The notes below the pieces were generated by a model. That model saw nothing but the letters and a program-made list of their open reading frames with translations. It made no database searches and was not told the DNA's origin. 24,012 bases of DNA from RGIG8700 sp045648505 (GTDB lineage: Bacteria; Bacillota; Clostridia; RGIG6154): positions 1 to 24,012 of the forward strand of contig JAZROD010000054.1 of assembly GCA_045648505.1 (NCBI GenBank), read 5' to 3'. This document shows positions 22,122-24,012 of this stretch, piece after piece. Each line of letters starts with the position of its first letter. Position 1 is the stretch's first letter. Both the position numbers and the translations under genes were made by a program.

Positions 22122-22997
22122 ATGAAAAATATATATCGAAATGAAAATTCTATTATTTTAAAAAATGAAATAAAAGATTTTGATACGGGACAATTATTAT
22201 CGATTGCAGAAACACAAAATTTTGTTATTATTCAGGTTGCAGATTCATTTTTCGGCAGCCATTTTGACATACCTGCACATAAACAACATTGCGATTTGGA
22301 AATTACATCTTCCTTTTCAAACTGGTTGTTCTGTTCTACAGACGGAGAAAAAGAAAAGGTTGGGAAAAATGAGATTTATCTTTCTTACAAAGATGATATC
22401 CACGAACTTTCAAGCACAAAAGGTTGTCGCTTTAAGACTCTTGCAGTAAATATAAAGAATGGAATGTGCTATGAATTGTTCGAAAAGGTAAAGAATAACT
22501 TTGAGCATACAAGAAAATGCAATATGCAAGAAATAGCTGATAATATTTCTGCTGTTATATCTGAAATTTCTTCGGAAAATGTTCCTTTTTCAAAGGAAAT
22601 GATTGATAGTCTTATTGTGCAAATATTGGTAAAACTTGCACGAGTGGATTTTTCTGTATCTGAAGTTGATATTTTATCTACATCAGAAATTTTGCCTTCA
22701 ATTGTTAATTACATTGATTCAAATTTTCTTAACATATACTCTGTTGAAGAGCTTTCTTCATATTTTGGATATGACTATGGACATATTTGTAAAACATTCA
22801 GGAAGTGCTATGGTATATCTCCCGGTCATTATTTAAATTCTAAAAAGATGGACTATGCGACGATGCTCTTGAAGAAGGGTAAAAGCGTTAAATATATTTC
22901 TGAAAAATTAAATTATTCAAATCCATATAATTTCAGTCGTGCTTTTAAAAAGTATTCAGGAATAGCACCTGCCAAGTATAACCAAACAATAAAATAA
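22122..22997 (+). CDS. AraC/XylS-family transcriptional regulator
   Basis: 291 aa. The C-terminal ~100 residues (about 192-289) are a two-HTH AraC domain: YSVEELSSYFGYDYGHICKT and ISEKLNYSNPYNFSRAFKKY, ending with GIAPAKY. The N-terminal part has a cupin-like effector domain (HFDIPAHKQHCDLEI), typical of sugar-responsive AraC activators. It is divergent from the AGE/DUF4127 unit (120 bp between starts), so it probably regulates that unit. There is no Shine-Dalgarno before the ATG, and a perfect promoter puts the start at the ATG, so the mRNA may be leaderless; a later in-frame non-ATG start cannot be excluded. A terminator shared with rpsI follows. Confidence 0.93.
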   Translation: MKNIYRNENSIILKNEIKDFDTGQLLSIAETQNFVIIQVADSFFGSHFDIPAHKQHCDLEITSSFSNWLFCSTDGEKEKVGKNEIYLSYKDDIHELSSTKGCRFKTLAVNIKNGMCYELFEKVKNNFEHTRKCNMQEIADNISAVISEISSENVPFSKEMIDSLIVQILVKLARVDFSVSEVDILSTSEILPSIVNYIDSNFLNIYSVEELSSYFGYDYGHICKTFRKCYGISPGHYLNSKKMDYATMLLKKGKSVKYISEKLNYSNPYNFSRAFKKYSGIAPAKYNQTIK

Positions 22998-23038
22998 CAA
23001 AAAACAAAAAAACAATGTAGCTTTTTATTAACATTTTC

Positions 23039-23076
23039 AAAACAGTGGGGAATTTACAAGTTTCCCACTGTTTTTT
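23039..23076. terminator. Terminator after the AraC gene
   Basis: A 14-bp stem (23039-23052/23061-23074, one G-U) followed by TTTTTT on the plus strand. The complement has a TTTT run, so it may also act on the minus strand. It follows the AraC-gene stop by about 40 bases. Confidence 0.85.
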
Positions 23077-23110
23077 AATAAAAAACAACACCCAACAAAG
23101 TTGAGTGTTG
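23077..23110 (-). terminator. Terminator of rplM-rpsI
   Basis: On the minus strand CAACACTCAA (23101-23110 complement) pairs with TTGGGTGTTG (23086-23095 complement), loop CTTTG, followed by a T-rich run (complement of 23077-23085). It starts 15 bases after the rpsI stop. Confidence 0.88.
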
Positions 23111-23124
23111 AAATTGTTTTGTTT

Positions 23125-23520
23125 TTATCTCTTTGAGAACTGTGGAGCACGACGAGCAGCTTTTAAGCCGTATTTCTTTCTTTCCTTCATTCTTGGGTCT
23201 CTTGTTAAGAAACCTTCTTTCTTAAGGATAGCTCTGAATTCTTCGTCTGCTTCTAAAAGTGCTCTTGATACACCGTGTCTGATAGCACCAGCCTGACCTG
23301 TGAAGCCACCACCTGTAACATTTGCATATACATCAAACTTACCAAGTGTTTCTGTAGCAACTAATGGCTGTCTAACTGTAACTTTAAGTGTTTCAAGACC
23401 AAAATATTCGTCGATTGATTTACCGTTGATTACGATATTTCCTTTACCAGGTAACAGTCTTACTCTGGCAACAGAACTTTTTCTTCTACCTGTTCCGTAA
23501 AGTGCTTCTTTTTTTGCCAT
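23125..23520 (-). CDS. rpsI: Ribosomal protein S9
   Basis: 131 aa, the family length. S9 is a 30S subunit protein whose C-terminal tail reaches the P-site tRNA. Conserved blocks: YGTGRRKSSVARVRLLPG near the start, VTGGGFTGQAGAIRHGV (69-85) and the basic tail ending APQFSKR. The RBS AAGGAGGT precedes the ATG. It follows rplM by 14 bases in the standard rplM-rpsI operon, and a terminator follows the stop, so it is last in its transcript. Confidence 0.98.
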   Translation of the reverse strand: MAKKEALYGTGRRKSSVARVRLLPGKGNIVINGKSIDEYFGLETLKVTVRQPLVATETLGKFDVYANVTGGGFTGQAGAIRHGVSRALLEADEEFRAILKKEGFLTRDPRMKERKKYGLKAARRAPQFSKR

Positions 23521-23534
23521 TTTTAGTTACCTCC

Positions 23535-23972
23535 TTATCTGATTTCCTTTGTCCAAAGTTCAGGTTTCTGAGCCTGATTTTCATGCTGTGGACCAGCATA
23601 AACTCTTAATCTTGTTAAAGCGTTTGCTCCAAGTGTGTTGTGTGGGAGCATACCTTTGATAGCAAGAGTCATAGCTCTTGTTGGGAACTTAGTAATCATA
23701 TCTGAATACTTTGTTTCCTTAAGACCACCAATCCAACCTGTGTGACGGTAGTATGTTTTGTTTTCGAATTTTTTGCCTGTTAAAGCAGCTTTTTCACAGT
23801 TGATGATAATAACATGATCACCGCAGTCAGCGTGTGGTGTGAAAGTAGGAAGGTGTTTACCTCTTAAAATAGCAGCAGCCTGAGCAGCAACTCTACCAAG
23901 TGGTTTACCTTCAGCATCAATGATATACCATTTTCTCTGAATGTCAGAAGCTTTAGCCATATATGTCTTCAT
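23535..23972 (-). CDS. rplM: Ribosomal protein L13
   Basis: 145 aa. L13 is an early-assembly 50S protein. Conserved blocks include RKWYIIDAEGKPLGRVA, the HADCGDHVIIIN segment, YYRHTGWIGGLK and MLPHNTLG. RBS AGGAGG precedes the ATG. Only 40 bases upstream are in the window, so its promoter and any L13 leader RNA, which controls this operon in Bacillus-type Firmicutes, cannot be seen. rpsI follows directly. Confidence 0.98.
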   Translation of the reverse strand: MKTYMAKASDIQRKWYIIDAEGKPLGRVAAQAAAILRGKHLPTFTPHADCGDHVIIINCEKAALTGKKFENKTYYRHTGWIGGLKETKYSDMITKFPTRAMTLAIKGMLPHNTLGANALTRLRVYAGPQHENQAQKPELWTKEIR

Positions 23973-24012
23973 AACAAATACCTCCTATAAAGATTTATTT
24001 TAATTACCTTTG

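Noticed and set aside
23110..24012. L13 leader RNA upstream of rplM
   Set aside because: Only 40 bases upstream of the gene are in the window, too few to see or exclude it.

Overview
The base composition is AT-rich, the Shine-Dalgarno sites are strong AGGAGG types, the promoters are sigma-A type, and there are genes for a SigH-type sporulation sigma factor, PcrA and YerC/YecD. Together these suggest a low-GC anaerobic Firmicute, most likely class Clostridia. L-fucose isomerase would suit a gut commensal. Genus or species cannot be set from this window. Nothing looks like phage, an IS element or CRISPR.

Layout. Positions 1-290 hold a structured repeat (copy A); a second copy (B) lies at 4010-4272. 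Divergent tRNA-Gln(CTG) and tRNA-Trp(CCA) genes follow, each with its own promoter and a look-alike terminator. A minus-strand pair encodes a YfcE-type metallophosphoesterase and a zinc-ribbon membrane protein. Four very small plus-strand genes (1541-2526) come next, the first behind a sigma-K-like promoter match, then asnS with its own promoter, repeat copy B and a DUF1294 membrane protein.

From 4600 to 12065 lies a compact block transcribed from a promoter before secA: secA, prfB (RF2), prfA (RF1), a polytopic membrane protein, a sigH-like sigma factor and yaiI/yqxD. It mixes protein export, translation termination and sporulation regulation. fucI has a separate promoter inside the end of yaiI and its own terminator. 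pcrA, yerC and a SAM methyltransferase form a close-packed unit. A cold-shock gene, a GNAT acetyltransferase and a nitrilase-superfamily amidohydrolase follow, at least the first and last with their own promoters.

The right end holds a minus-strand pair, an N-acylglucosamine 2-epimerase family protein translationally coupled to a DUF4127 protein. It is divergent from an AraC-family regulator whose perfect promoter would place the transcript start at or next to the start codon. The window ends in rplM-rpsI on the minus strand.

Most interesting: (1) the two copies of the ~263-nt repeat differ by paired, compensatory changes, including one position that has two mutually exclusive partners, both co-varying; (2) the small-protein cluster with a sigma-K-like promoter; (3) the AraC/AGE/DUF4127 unit; (4) tandem prfB-prfA, with prfB having lost the usual +1 frameshift site at exactly codons 25-26.
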